Source: Candidatus Rokuibacteriota bacterium
GTDB taxonomy: Bacteria > Methylomirabilota > Methylomirabilia > Rokubacteriales > CSP1-6
NCBI GenBank assembly: GCA_003220535.1
Contig: QHSU01000073.1
Location: 1-64,000, forward strand
Length of the DNA stretch: 64,000 bases
Direction of reading: 5' to 3'
Position numbers and translations under genes: made by a program. Under the pieces are notes generated by a model. The model had not been told where the DNA came from. It made no database searches and saw only the letters and a list, made by a program, of their open reading frames with translations. Of the stretch, positions 25,084 to 34,118 are shown one piece after another; positions within the stretch are counted from its first letter, which is position 1; every line of letters begins with the position of its first letter.

Positions 25084-26273
25084 CCTCGCGCCGACGCCCG
25101 CTCGCGATCGTCGCCGCGGTGGTCGTCCTCGGCCTCGCCGGGTTCGCGGCCTGGCGGCTCTTTCTGGCGCCCCCGAACGTCCCGCCTGGCGTGATCGTGG
25201 TGAGCGGGCGGATCGAGGGCGACGACTCTGCCGTCGCCGCCAAGACCACCGGACGGATCCGCCAGATCACCGTGCGGGAAGGCGATCGGATCGAGCCCGG
25301 ACACGTCATCGCCGTGCTCGACGACGAGCAGGTCCGCGCCCGCGAGCAGCAGGCGGCCGCCGCGGTCCGTCAGTCGGAGGCCCGCGTGCGGCTGGCGCAG
25401 CACCAGATCACCGTGCTCAACGAGCAACTGCGTCAGAGCCGGTTCGGTGTCGATCAGTCGCGCGCCGACGCCCAGGGCCGCGTCAGTGAGGCCGAAGGGA
25501 AACTCGCATCGGCCGAGGCCCAGCTGGCCCAGGCCGAGGCCTCGTACGGTCAAGCGAAATGGGATCGAGAGGCCTTCGCGCGCCTGTTCCAGAGTGGGCT
25601 GGTCGCGGAGCAGGAAGCGCGACGCGCTCAGAGCAACGAGGAGGCGCAGGCGGCAGTGGTCGCGTCCGCGCGGCGCCAGGTCGAAGCCGCACGCGGGTCA
25701 CTCACGGCGGCGCAGGCCAATCTGGTCAACCCGGCCATTCGCTCCTCGCAGGTCGCCGCCGTCCAGGGGCAGATCCTCCAGGCTCAGGCTGACATCGCCG
25801 CCGCGCAGGCGGATGCCGAGCGCGCCCGCGCGATGCTCGAAGAGGCGAAGGCCAACCGTCAGGATCTCCAGGTCGTCGCGCCGTTCGCCGGCACCGTCGC
25901 CACGCGCACGGCCGAGCCGGGCGAGGTGGTCATGGCCGGCACGCCCGTCGTCACGCTCGTGAACCTGGCCGAGGTCTATCTGCGAGGGTTCGTGCCCGAG
26001 GGCCAGATCGGGCGCGTGCGAGTGGGCCAGCCGGCTCGCGTCTACCTCGACTCCGCGCCGGCGGCGCACATCGATGCGGTCGTGTCCCGCGTCGACCCGG
26101 AGGCGTCGTTCACCCCCGAGAACACGTATTTTCGCGAGGATCGGGTGAAGCAGGTCGTCGGCGTGAAGCTCCAGCTGCGCGGCGCCGTCGGCTTCGCGAA
26201 GCCGGGCATGCCGGCGGACGGCGAGATCCTCGTCGAGGGCCGCGAGTGGCCCACCCGTCAGGCGCGCCGATGA
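25080..26273 (+). CDS. ybhG: HlyD-family membrane fusion protein, YbhG-like
   Basis: A 397-residue periplasmic adaptor anchored by an N-terminal helix (AIVAAVVVLGLAGFAAWRLF). A lipoyl/barrel-sandwich half (SGRIEGDDSAVAAKTTGRIR) is followed by a long Gln/Ala/Glu-rich coiled coil (about residues 85-250). The second lipoyl half, VVAPFAGTVATRTAEPGEVV, and a beta-barrel complete it. It overlaps genes on both sides by 4 bp. It should link the inner-membrane ABC exporter to an outer-membrane channel; no TolC gene is in the window. Confidence 0.9.
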   Translation: MTSRRRPLAIVAAVVVLGLAGFAAWRLFLAPPNVPPGVIVVSGRIEGDDSAVAAKTTGRIRQITVREGDRIEPGHVIAVLDDEQVRAREQQAAAAVRQSEARVRLAQHQITVLNEQLRQSRFGVDQSRADAQGRVSEAEGKLASAEAQLAQAEASYGQAKWDREAFARLFQSGLVAEQEARRAQSNEEAQAAVVASARRQVEAARGSLTAAQANLVNPAIRSSQVAAVQGQILQAQADIAAAQADAERARAMLEEAKANRQDLQVVAPFAGTVATRTAEPGEVVMAGTPVVTLVNLAEVYLRGFVPEGQIGRVRVGQPARVYLDSAPAAHIDAVVSRVDPEASFTPENTYFREDRVKQVVGVKLQLRGAVGFAKPGMPADGEILVEGREWPTRQARR

Positions 26274-28195
26274 GCACGCCGGAGGCCGCGATCCAGGTCC
26301 GGGCGCTGACGAAGCGATATGGCGATGTCGAGGCGGTTCGCGGCATCGACCTGGAGGTGCAGACGGGCGAGATCTTCGGGCTCATCGGGCCGGATGGGGC
26401 CGGCAAGACCTCGACCTTTCAGATCCTCGCCGGCGTGATGGAGGCGACGTCCGGCGTCGCCGAGCTTCTCGGCCAGCCGGCGCGAGCCGCGCGGGTGCGC
26501 GTGGGCTATCTCACCCAGGCGTTCAGCCTCTACCCGGACCTGAGCGTGGCCGAGAACCTGCGCTACGTCGGCGAGCTCAGACGAGTGGTCGCGCGCGACA
26601 TCGAGCAGCGCGGCCACCGCTATCTCACGATGTTTGGAATGGAGCGCTTCACGGACCGGCTCGCCGGCCGGCTCAGCGGCGGCATGAAGCAGAAGCTGGC
26701 GCTCACCTGCGCGCTGGTCGCCGAGCCCCGCGTTCTTCTCCTGGACGAGCCGACGACTGGTGTCGATCCGGTCTCGCGTCGCGAGTTCTGGGACGCGCTC
26801 GCCCAGCTCTCGAGCCAGGGCATCACCATCGTCCTGGCGACGCCGTACCTGGACGAGGCGGAGCGCTGTCATCGCGTTGCCCTCATGCACGAGGGACGCA
26901 TCCATCGGACGGGGACGCCGGCCGAGTTGCGCCAGGGCCTCGGCCTGCAGCGCCTGGAAGTGCGGGCGGCCGATCTCCGCCGGGCGGCGACGATGCTGGC
27001 GGAACGCGACGGGATCGTCGACGTCCAGCGTTTCGGCGACCGTCTCGACGTGATGGTGCGCGACGTGCAAGCCGGCGAGCGAGCGGTCCGCGAGGCGCTG
27101 GCCGCCGGACGGCTCGCGGTGCACGGCGTGCGGGCCGCGACGCCGACGCTCGAGAACACGTTCGTTGCCCTGCTCCGCGGCCTCCAGGGCGAGACGCGCG
27201 CCCCCGAGTTCCCGGGCCGCCGCGACGCGGTACCGCCCGACACGACGGTGGCCATCGGTGCCCGCGGCCTCGGGAAGAGGTTCGGCGCCTTCGAGGCGGT
27301 CAAGGGAATCGATCTCGAGGTGCGCTACGGCGAGGTCTACGGACTGCTCGGCGCCAACGGGGCGGGGAAGACCACGACGATCAAGATGCTCTGCGGCCTG
27401 CTCGAGCCGAGTGCCGGCGACGTGCGGCTCGCGGGCAAGGTCGGCGAGCTGCGCTCCGAGAGCGTGCGCCAGCAGGTTGGCTACATGTCGCAGAAGTTTT
27501 CCCTCTACGACGATCTGACGATCGACGAGAACCTCGACTTCTTTGCCGGCGTCTATCGCGTTTCGTCCGAGCGGCGCGAGGCCCGGAAGCGGTGGGTGCT
27601 CGCCTTCGCCGGCCTCGAGGGCCGCGGCCGCCAGCTCACCGGGAGCCTGCCCGGGGGGTGGAAGCAGCGCGTGGCATTCGGCGCTGCGATCATGCACGAG
27701 CCGCGCGTGCTCTTCCTCGACGAGCCGACGTCGGGCGTCGATCCAATTGCCCGCCGCGCGTTCTGGGCCATGATCAACCAGCTCGCCGACCAGGGCACGG
27801 CCGTCCTCGTCACGACGCACTACCTGGAAGAGGCCGAGCAGTGTAACCGCCTGGGGTTCATGGTCGCGGGCGAGCTGGTGGCGGAGGGCACGCCGAGCGG
27901 GGTGAAAGCCGCCCAGGGCGGCCGTGTGCTCGAGATCCGCAGCGACGGCTCGCAGCGCGCCGTCGCCTTGCTGAAGGCCGAGATGGAGCCCTGGCGCGTG
28001 TCGCTCTTCGGCGATCGGTTTCACGTCATCGTCGACGGCGACGCCCAGGCCGCCGCGCGCCGGCTCGAGACCAGGCTGGCGCGGGACGGCATTCGTGTCC
28101 TCGAGACGACCGAGCAGGATTACTCGCTCGAGGACGTCTTCATCGTCATCGCCGAGAAGGGCGCGCGGGCCGACGGGCGGCCGGCCGCCGCCTGA
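26270..28195 (+). CDS. ybhF: ABC exporter ATPase with two fused nucleotide-binding domains, YbhF-like
   Basis: A 641-residue protein of two ABC domains in tandem. Domain 1 has GPDGAGKTS, LSGGMKQKLALTCAL and VLLLDEPTTGVD. Domain 2 (from about residue 325) has GANGAGKTT, LPGGWKQRVAFGAAI and VLFLDEPTSGVD. The second signature reads PGGW instead of SGGQ. The ATG at 26270 overlaps the adaptor stop; an upstream frame extension is ignored. This fused ATPase is the hallmark of the YbhF group and drives the two permeases encoded next. Confidence 0.92.
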   Translation: MSTPEAAIQVRALTKRYGDVEAVRGIDLEVQTGEIFGLIGPDGAGKTSTFQILAGVMEATSGVAELLGQPARAARVRVGYLTQAFSLYPDLSVAENLRYVGELRRVVARDIEQRGHRYLTMFGMERFTDRLAGRLSGGMKQKLALTCALVAEPRVLLLDEPTTGVDPVSRREFWDALAQLSSQGITIVLATPYLDEAERCHRVALMHEGRIHRTGTPAELRQGLGLQRLEVRAADLRRAATMLAERDGIVDVQRFGDRLDVMVRDVQAGERAVREALAAGRLAVHGVRAATPTLENTFVALLRGLQGETRAPEFPGRRDAVPPDTTVAIGARGLGKRFGAFEAVKGIDLEVRYGEVYGLLGANGAGKTTTIKMLCGLLEPSAGDVRLAGKVGELRSESVRQQVGYMSQKFSLYDDLTIDENLDFFAGVYRVSSERREARKRWVLAFAGLEGRGRQLTGSLPGGWKQRVAFGAAIMHEPRVLFLDEPTSGVDPIARRAFWAMINQLADQGTAVLVTTHYLEEAEQCNRLGFMVAGELVAEGTPSGVKAAQGGRVLEIRSDGSQRAVALLKAEMEPWRVSLFGDRFHVIVDGDAQAAARRLETRLARDGIRVLETTEQDYSLEDVFIVIAEKGARADGRPAAA

Positions 28196-28214
28196 CGCGC
28201 GAGCGGCTCGCACC

Positions 28215-29321
28215 GTGCGACGCATCATCGCTCAGGCCAGGAAGGAGCTCACGCAGCTCCTCCGCGATCGTCTGGCCCTCGCGCTGGCGCTGGTGCTGCC
28301 GGTCGCCCTCACCGCGCTGCTCGGCACGTCGATCTCCCTCACGGTGACCGACATCCCGATCGTCATCCAGGACTTCGACCAGACGCCGCTGTCCCGCCAG
28401 TACGCCGACGCCTTCCGGAGCTCGCTCACGTTCCGCGTCGTCACGCTGCCCCCCGCGAGGTCGCCGGAGGCCGAGCTGGCCCGCGGCCACGTCCGTGCGG
28501 CCGTGATTATCCCCGAGCATTTCGCCCGCGAGATCCGGCGCGGCCGGCCGGCCGAGGCGCAGGTGCTGGTGGACGCGACCGACAGCAACACCGCCCTGCT
28601 CACCCGCGGCAGCGCCGGGCAGATCACCCGCGCCTTCGCTCGCCAAGTCGGAAAGGCTCACGTCACACCCGCCGTCCAGACGGCCACCCGGCTGTGGTTC
28701 AACCCCGGACGCGAGCCGGGGAAATTCTACGGCCCGGGGTTCCTGGTCTTGTCCCTGTCGATCTTTCCGACCGTGCTCGCCGCGCTCGCCATGTCACGCG
28801 AGGGCGAGCAGCAGACGATCCTCCAGGTGTACGTCTCCAGCATCTCGGCGCACGAGTACCTGCTGGGCAAGATCCTGGCCGGCATGGTGATCGGACTCAC
28901 GCAGTGGCTCCTGGGGGTGGGGCTCATGTTCACGCTGTTCGGCTTGCAGTTCGCCGGCGATCCCACGCCGCTAGTTGCCGGGAGCGTGCTGTTCGTGTTC
29001 TGCATGGTGAGCTTCGGCTCCCTCGTCGGGGCCGCTATTCCAAACCAGGCCGCCGCCGTCCAGGCGGTCGCGCTCGGCGGGTTCCTCCTGTCGTTCCTCC
29101 TGTCCGGCCTGATCTTCCCAATCGAGAACATCCCCGACTCGCTCAGGTGGATCTCGAATCTCGTCCAGGCGCGCTACTACGTCGTCGTCGTGCGCGACGC
29201 CTTCCTGCAGGGTGGGGGGTGGCCGGCGGTCTGGTGGGCGGTGCTGGCGATCGGCGCCATCGGCCTCGTGTACTACGGCCTCGCGTGGCGGGTGATGCGC
29301 CGCATGCAGGTGAAGGCATGA
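28215..29321 (+). CDS. ybhS: ABC-2 type exporter permease, YbhS-like
   Basis: A 368-residue membrane protein from a GTG at 28215. One N-terminal helix (LALALALVLPVALTALLG) is followed by a large extracytoplasmic domain with FDQTPLSRQYADAF. A cluster of five helices from about residue 170 contains LGGFLLSFLLSGLIFPIENI. That is the ABC-2 permease layout. It overlaps ybhR by 4 bp, and the two should form a heterodimeric pore. A degraded copy of its C-terminal part lies at 40688-40921. Confidence 0.9.
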   Translation: MRRIIAQARKELTQLLRDRLALALALVLPVALTALLGTSISLTVTDIPIVIQDFDQTPLSRQYADAFRSSLTFRVVTLPPARSPEAELARGHVRAAVIIPEHFAREIRRGRPAEAQVLVDATDSNTALLTRGSAGQITRAFARQVGKAHVTPAVQTATRLWFNPGREPGKFYGPGFLVLSLSIFPTVLAALAMSREGEQQTILQVYVSSISAHEYLLGKILAGMVIGLTQWLLGVGLMFTLFGLQFAGDPTPLVAGSVLFVFCMVSFGSLVGAAIPNQAAAVQAVALGGFLLSFLLSGLIFPIENIPDSLRWISNLVQARYYVVVVRDAFLQGGGWPAVWWAVLAIGAIGLVYYGLAWRVMRRMQVKA

Positions 29322-30445
29322 GGCGAGCCTGGAGCCGTCTCTTCGGCGGACGCTTCTGGACGCTGGCGCTGAAGGAGCTCCGCCAGATCCGGCGCGACCG
29401 GCGGCTCACGCTCTCGCTGATCGTGCCGCCGACGCTCCAGATTCTGTTGTTCGGCTTCGCGCTGGACTCCGACGTGCGGAACCTGCGCCTGGGCATCGTC
29501 GACGAGAGCCGCACAACCGAGAGCCGTCAGCTGATCTCGGCGCTCACCGAGAACGACACGTTCAAGGTCGCCGGGTTCTATACGACGTCGGCTGTGCTCG
29601 GGGAGGCCCTGGCCGACGGGCGCCTAGAGATAGGCGTCGTGGTGCCGTACGACTTCGCCAAGCTGCGCGCGCGAGGGCGCCCGGTGACGGTGCAGGTGTT
29701 GCTCAACGCCGCCAATGCCAACACCGCGCAGATCGCCCAGGGTTACATCGAGGGCGCGGTCGCCTGGCTCAACCGAGGCGTCGACGGCGCGCCGGCGGTA
29801 CCGCCCGTCGAGCTCCGGGCGGCGTACCTCTACAACCCGGGCCTCGTCAACGCCTGGTTCATCGTGACGGGCGTGTTCGGGACGCTGATCATCTTGAACG
29901 GCTCGCTCGTGTCCGCGGCCACGATGATTCGGGAGAAGGAGCGGGGGACCGTCGAGCAGCTCCTGATGACCCCGGCCAGCGCGCTCGAGATCGTGGCGGC
30001 CAAGATGGTGCCGCTCTTTATTTTGCTCATGGCGATGGTCGGGCTCGTGCTGACCGTCGCGGGTCTCGTGTTCCACGTCCCGTTCCGCGGCAGCGCCGGG
30101 CTCGCGCTCGCCGCCTGCGCGTGCTGCGTATTGACCGGGATCGGCCTCGGCACCTTCGTCTCGACGCTCGCCCGTTCAGCCAACCAGACGCAGCTCATCG
30201 GCTTCTTCGTGAACCCGCCGCTCGCGATGCTGTCCGGGGGCCTGACGCCGATCGAGGCGATGCCGAAGTGGGTCCAGCCGCTGACGCTCCTCAATCCGAT
30301 CGCGCACTTCGCCACGATCGCGCGCAGCGTGCTGATCAAGGGCGCCGGCCTCGACGTCGTCTATCCGAATCTCCTCGCGCTGATCGCCCTGGCGAGTCTC
30401 TTCGTGGGCGTCAGCGCCTGGCGGTTCCGGCGCCAGCTGAGCTAG
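29318..30445 (+). CDS. ybhR: ABC-2 type exporter permease, YbhR-like
   Basis: A 375-residue ABC-2 permease in an ATGA overlap with ybhS. ALKELRQIRRDRRLTLSLIV leads into the first helix. The external domain contains LRLGIVDESRTTESRQLISA. The C-terminal helices include STLARSANQTQLIGFFVNPP and LSGGLTPIEAMPKWVQPLTL, typical of the YbhR/YhhJ group. It closes a five-gene operon that probably exports drugs or other amphiphiles. Confidence 0.9.
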   Translation: MRRAWSRLFGGRFWTLALKELRQIRRDRRLTLSLIVPPTLQILLFGFALDSDVRNLRLGIVDESRTTESRQLISALTENDTFKVAGFYTTSAVLGEALADGRLEIGVVVPYDFAKLRARGRPVTVQVLLNAANANTAQIAQGYIEGAVAWLNRGVDGAPAVPPVELRAAYLYNPGLVNAWFIVTGVFGTLIILNGSLVSAATMIREKERGTVEQLLMTPASALEIVAAKMVPLFILLMAMVGLVLTVAGLVFHVPFRGSAGLALAACACCVLTGIGLGTFVSTLARSANQTQLIGFFVNPPLAMLSGGLTPIEAMPKWVQPLTLLNPIAHFATIARSVLIKGAGLDVVYPNLLALIALASLFVGVSAWRFRRQLS

Positions 30446-30480
30446 GGCACGGTCTTTCGCGCTCTTTCGCGGGAGTGACC

Positions 30481-30590
30481 GGCGACGCCACCCTGGCGCT
30501 GTTCGGTCGCGTCGACGTTCTCGTGAACAACGCCTCGATCCCGGGCGGCATGGTGCGCGGCCCGTTGGCGGAGGCCGACGATATCCGGCC
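30481..30590 (+). pseudogene. SDR gene fragment (middle part)
   Basis: This stretch, starting 35 bp after the exporter operon, translates to GRVDVLVNNASIPGGMVRGP and then LAEADD. It matches residues about 84-108 of the intact SDR at 37430-38179 nearly exactly. Nothing SDR-like lies before or after it and no start codon belongs to it. It is a remnant of a gene whose 3' half may be the fragment at 40918-41371. Confidence 0.8.
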
Positions 30591-30611
30591 GGCGATCTGG
30601 GATCCCGTGGG

Positions 30612-30794
30612 TCAGCTGGCTTTCTCTCCGCGTGAGGAAGCGGCGGCCCAGCGCCGCGCGAGCGCGATCATGTCCGCTTGGTGCTCCGGCCAGTCGTGCA
30701 GGGTGGCGGGATCGAAATCTGCACCGCTTGGCCGGACGAGCGTGTGAACTTCGTCGATCTCGAACGCCTTCACCTTGTGGATGGGATGTCTCAT
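30612..30794 (-). CDS. DUF2442-like protein with internal deletion
   Basis: Sixty residues from the ATG at 30794. The first 13 residues (MRHPIHKVKAFEI) resemble the N-terminus of DUF2442 proteins. From residue 16, VHTLVRPSGADFDPATLHDW resembles their C-terminal part. The middle 30-40 residues that normally lie between are absent, so the two ends are joined directly. DUF2442 proteins usually pair with a DUF4160 protein in toxin-antitoxin-like loci; no partner is seen. Probably an inactive deletion derivative. The family call is from memory of the motifs. Confidence 0.6.
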   Translation of the reverse strand: MRHPIHKVKAFEIDEVHTLVRPSGADFDPATLHDWPEHQADMIALARRWAAASSRGEKAS

Positions 30795-30936
30795 GCGCCT
30801 ACCTTATCGAAGGGGCTCGATGATAGAATCGGGCGATCTCTGGCATCGCAGCTTGCGATCACCGGAGAAAGCGGCGCCGAGCCTCGCGATGACCAATGAC
30901 CTCTCCCATAGTGATAGATTCAGCGGACCCGACCAA
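30795..30936. other. short intergenic stretch without a gene
   Basis: The 142 bp between the DUF2442-like gene and the CcbP-like gene hold no supported frame. I see no clear promoter or terminator. Confidence 0.4.
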
Positions 30937-31290
30937 CTAGCCACCGCGCAGCCAGTGGCGATAGGCCGCGATCCACTCGCTGCCTGCCGGCGGCGGTGAC
31001 GGCAATGGGAGATCGAGGAGTGGCACAGTCTGACGCGTGCCCGCTCGGCGACAGACTGCAACGATCTCGTCCCGCAACGTCAGTTGAACGCGCACCACGG
31101 TAACCGAGACTCCGAGCACGGTTGTCTCGAATGGAATCGCAAGGTTGTCCTCGATCATCGTGTACAGGCCAGTGACCTGCTCTGATTCGTTGTAGCAGTC
31201 GACGACCGCTTCCTCGACCAGCTTGTCGAGGCGTGCCTTGCTGAGCCGCACGAAGCCAGTCTTGCCCTTACGCCGTCGTGTGTTCCTCAC
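30937..31290 (-). CDS. CcbP-like (calcium-binding protein family) protein
   Basis: A 117-residue protein with a basic start (MRNTRRRKGKTGFVRLSKAR) followed by LVEEAVVDCYNESEQVTGLY and TMIEDNLAIPFET. It ends PLPSPPPAGSEWIAAYRHWL. These segments match the small family related to cyanobacterial CcbP, an acidic protein that binds calcium; recognition is from memory. The start is GTG at 31290, which shares one base with the TAG stop of the preceding primase-helicase, so the two are translationally coupled. Its role with that gene is unknown. Confidence 0.6.
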   Translation of the reverse strand: MRNTRRRKGKTGFVRLSKARLDKLVEEAVVDCYNESEQVTGLYTMIEDNLAIPFETTVLGVSVTVVRVQLTLRDEIVAVCRRAGTRQTVPLLDLPLPSPPPAGSEWIAAYRHWLRGG

Positions 31291-33749
31291 TACCCTGCGA
31301 CCACGGGTTCGGTATTCGCTTCCTCGTACCCAGGCGGCAAAGAGTTTCTCGCGTAGCCGATCGCGCGGTATCCACGCAGGCGCTTCTCGAACATCCGGTG
31401 GAGCATGGGGATCTCACGATCCACGTAGTCGTAGATCCGGACCTCGTCTTGCCGGGGTACAGGCGATGAAGCCTGCCGGTGTACTGCACGAGGGTGCCCT
31501 TCCAGGAGACGGGCATCGCCAGGAACAAGGTATCGAGCCGCGCGTCGTCGAATCCTTCGCCAATGTAGCGGCCGGTGGCGAGGAGGAGTCTTGGCTCGTT
31601 GTCCGGGATGGCGGCCAGAGTCGCGAAGACAGCGCGCCGCTCGGTCGGCGTCATGCCTCCCCGGAGGACGACGAGATGGCGAAGCATCTCCCCGAAGACG
31701 GTGGGCAAAGTACTCGAGATGGTCCTTGCGCTCGGTCAATATGATTGGTGAACGCCCTTCGGCCAGCGCGCCCGCAACGTCGGCTAGGATGAGCCGGTTG
31801 CGGCCTTCATCGGTTGCTAACGCCGCGTAGAGTGGCTGGATCCGGTCGAGCGACACCGTGCGACCACGGCCGAACGCCGTCTCGCGAACGATCAGCCGGT
31901 GATCGAACGGCCGCCGCGCCGCATCGGTACGGGCGTCGACCGCAAAGCGCACCGGACCAAGCTGCATCTCGGCGATCGGGTGAAGGCCATCCCTCCGGCG
32001 CGGGGTGGCCGTCAGGCCGGTGACGAAGCGCGCCTTGACCTCCGACAGCACTCGCTCGAAGGACACGGCAGGGACGTGGTGACACTCATCGACAATCACG
32101 TGGCCGTACGTCGCCACCAAGTCGTTGACGCGGTCCAGGCGGACGAGACTCTGGATCATCGCCACGTCCAGCTGGCCGTTGGCGGTGTGCTTGCCGGCAC
32201 CAATCTGGCCGATGGCTTTCGGAGCGAGGCCCAGGAACATCGACAGCTGGGCAACCCACTGATCGAGGAGAGGCTGCCGGTGGACCAGGACGAGTGTGCT
32301 GCGGGATCGGGCGGCGATCAGATAGGTACCGATGACAGTCTTGCCGACACCCGGCGGCGCGACCAAGACGCCGAAGTTGTCACGCAGCAGAGCCCGGCAA
32401 GCCTTCTTCTGCACGGGGGTGAGTTGATCCTGAAACGTCACGTCCAGCGGGTTGCCATCGCAGCGCTGGTCGTCGACGAGGAGGGCGCTGTCGTGCTCCC
32501 GAAGGAGCTGTTCGAGTTCGGCGACACAGCCGCGAGGCAGCGCGACATGCTCCGGCAACTCCACGGCACAGGCGATCACGCGAGGCGTGAGCGCCGTAGA
32601 GAGCCGGAGGCTCTGCTTCTTGTAGAACTCGGGATTCTGAAACGCTGCAAGGCGCTTGATCTGGTTGAGGTGGGTCGGCGCCAAGCCAGCCTTTGCCACG
32701 AAGAGGCGTTGCGATAGGACGGCGCGCACCTCCGGCGGAGGCGGCGTGCTGAACCGGGCTTGCGGCTGGCCAGAGGGCAGGCGATTCCAGGGCGCCATGG
32801 TGTCGGTGTCCGCCGTGTCACTCAGCCGCACGCCAACCACCATTCCTCTGCGGGCCGCCTCGCGGGCGATGTCGTCGACCGCCGAGGTCTTGATGCGCGG
32901 GTGTTCGGCGAGGAACCGCCACTGATCAGTGTGAGGGGTGAGGTGTTCGTCGAGGAAGACTGTATTGCCTGCCTGCCGCGGGCCGTGCTGGAGCGGAAGC
33001 GCGATGAGGTTGCCGAAGCCGCCGCGGGGGAGGGTGTCCTGGTTGGGAAAGAGCCGGTCGTACGACGCCATGCTCAGCTGATGGCGTCGCGCCATCGTCT
33101 CGGTGACGATGTAGCAGCCCATCTTGCGGGCGGTGGTCGCCGCCACCGGCGCTGAGAAGAAGAACCACACGTGCGCGCCGTTGCCCGACCGTGACCGCTC
33201 TACGGCAGCTGGCAGACCCGCCATGCGACAAGTCTCCATGAAGGCCGCCACGTCATCGGTCCAGGACGTCTTGTCGAAGTCTGCCGCCAAGAACCAGCAC
33301 GTCTCGTCGGTCAGGAGGGGATAGACGCCAACGACGTGGCGCCCCTGGAGGTGATCGAGAATCACGCGATCCTCGACGGCCAGGAATGCCTGGTTCGGGC
33401 ACTCCCCGCACTTGATCCGGGGCTTCTCGCAGACATCACGGACCCACTCGTTCGCACAGACGGGCGCGTACCCTTTACGCCCGGTCTTCACGTTGGTCCA
33501 GAGCTTCGGATATACGTCCTCACGGCCGCGGAACATCGAGCGGAACAGGGCCACCTTCTCTGCGGAGGTCATGGGCGCGGTGGGCGCGGGAATGAGGGCG
33601 GGTGCCGTCGGAGGTGACGACCGTCCGGCTTCGAGTTCCGTCCTCAGAGACTCAAGGGCGGCTCGCGACTCCTTGAGTTCTCTTTCAAGACGGGCAATCC
33701 GCGCTTCCTCCCGAGCGACTGCATCAGCCGGGTCGCTGGTGAACGGCAT
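31290..33749 (-). CDS. TOTE-type primase-helicase with two compensating frameshifts
   Basis: The frame codes 819 residues. A coiled-coil N-terminus (about 10-45) is followed by an archaeo-eukaryotic primase domain with a Cys cluster (Cys98, Cys107, Cys114, Cys117), a DFD metal motif (157-159) and SGNGAH (188-193). An SF2 helicase follows, with APPGVGKT (463-470), DECH (553-556) and TGLTATPRRRDG. Between about 31690 and 31446 the conserved helicase sequence is in another frame. There LLLATGRYIGEGFDDARLDT and LVQYTGRLHRLY (motifs V and VI) appear, then the first frame resumes at EVRIYDYVDREIP. So one base is gained near a CCCC run (31690-31693) and one lost near 31446. This is either sequence error or a damaged gene. 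Such proteins belong to phage-conflict systems. Confidence 0.85.
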   Translation of the reverse strand: MPFTSDPADAVAREEARIARLERELKESRAALESLRTELEAGRSSPPTAPALIPAPTAPMTSAEKVALFRSMFRGREDVYPKLWTNVKTGRKGYAPVCANEWVRDVCEKPRIKCGECPNQAFLAVEDRVILDHLQGRHVVGVYPLLTDETCWFLAADFDKTSWTDDVAAFMETCRMAGLPAAVERSRSGNGAHVWFFFSAPVAATTARKMGCYIVTETMARRHQLSMASYDRLFPNQDTLPRGGFGNLIALPLQHGPRQAGNTVFLDEHLTPHTDQWRFLAEHPRIKTSAVDDIAREAARRGMVVGVRLSDTADTDTMAPWNRLPSGQPQARFSTPPPPEVRAVLSQRLFVAKAGLAPTHLNQIKRLAAFQNPEFYKKQSLRLSTALTPRVIACAVELPEHVALPRGCVAELEQLLREHDSALLVDDQRCDGNPLDVTFQDQLTPVQKKACRALLRDNFGVLVAPPGVGKTVIGTYLIAARSRSTLVLVHRQPLLDQWVAQLSMFLGLAPKAIGQIGAGKHTANGQLDVAMIQSLVRLDRVNDLVATYGHVIVDECHHVPAVSFERVLSEVKARFVTGLTATPRRRDGLHPIAEMQLGPVRFAVDARTDAARRPFDHRLIVRETAFGRGRTVSLDRIQPLYAALATDEGRNRLILADVAGALAEGRSPIILTERKDHLEYFAHRLRGDASPSRRPPGRHDADRAARCLRDSGRHPGQRAKTPPRHRPLHWRRIRRRAARYLVPGDARLLEGHPRAVHRQASSPVPRQDEVRIYDYVDREIPMLHRMFEKRLRGYRAIGYARNSLPPGYEEANTEPVVAG

Positions 33750-33917
33750 CGCCGGGATTGTAGCCGGAAGGAGACGCTCGCTCTATAGGGCTATCGGCCT
33801 CGTCGGCCGGGAAGTCGATGCGCCAGCGCCACCAGGCGCTCTAGCGTGGTGTATCGAAGATCGGGCATGTTCGGCGGCGCCACGCGAATGTTAGACTCTA
33901 TTTGTCAGGTTGCTCAC

Positions 33918-34118
33918 ATGGGCAAGATCGAGAACATCGAACGGCAGATCGAGGCGCTCTCGCCCGAGGAGCTCGCTCAGTTCCGCGCCTGGTTTCTGGA
34001 GTTCGACTGGGCAGCCTGGGACCGTCAGCTGGAGGCGGACATCCAGGCCGGGAAGCTCGATCGCCTTGCACAGGAAGCGCGCCGCGATCACGCTGCCGGT
34101 AAAACCACGCCTCTCTGA
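33918..34118 (+). CDS. antitoxin-like small protein of a RelE-type pair
   Basis: Sixty-six residues beginning MGKIENIERQIEALSPEELA, with FRAWFLEFDWAAWDRQLEAD in the middle and a C-terminal QEARRDHAAGK. This is a widespread acidic, helical family always found before a small RelE/ParE-like protein. The ATG at 33918 fits the family start; the frame is open further upstream but unrelated. The TGA stop overlaps the toxin start. It should bind and silence the toxin and repress the pair. Confidence 0.75.
   Translation: MGKIENIERQIEALSPEELAQFRAWFLEFDWAAWDRQLEADIQAGKLDRLAQEARRDHAAGKTTPL

Noticed and set aside
34103..34117. ATG, GTG or TTG start for the RelE-type toxin
   Set aside because: None occurs between the in-frame TAA at 34100-34102 and the conserved first residues.
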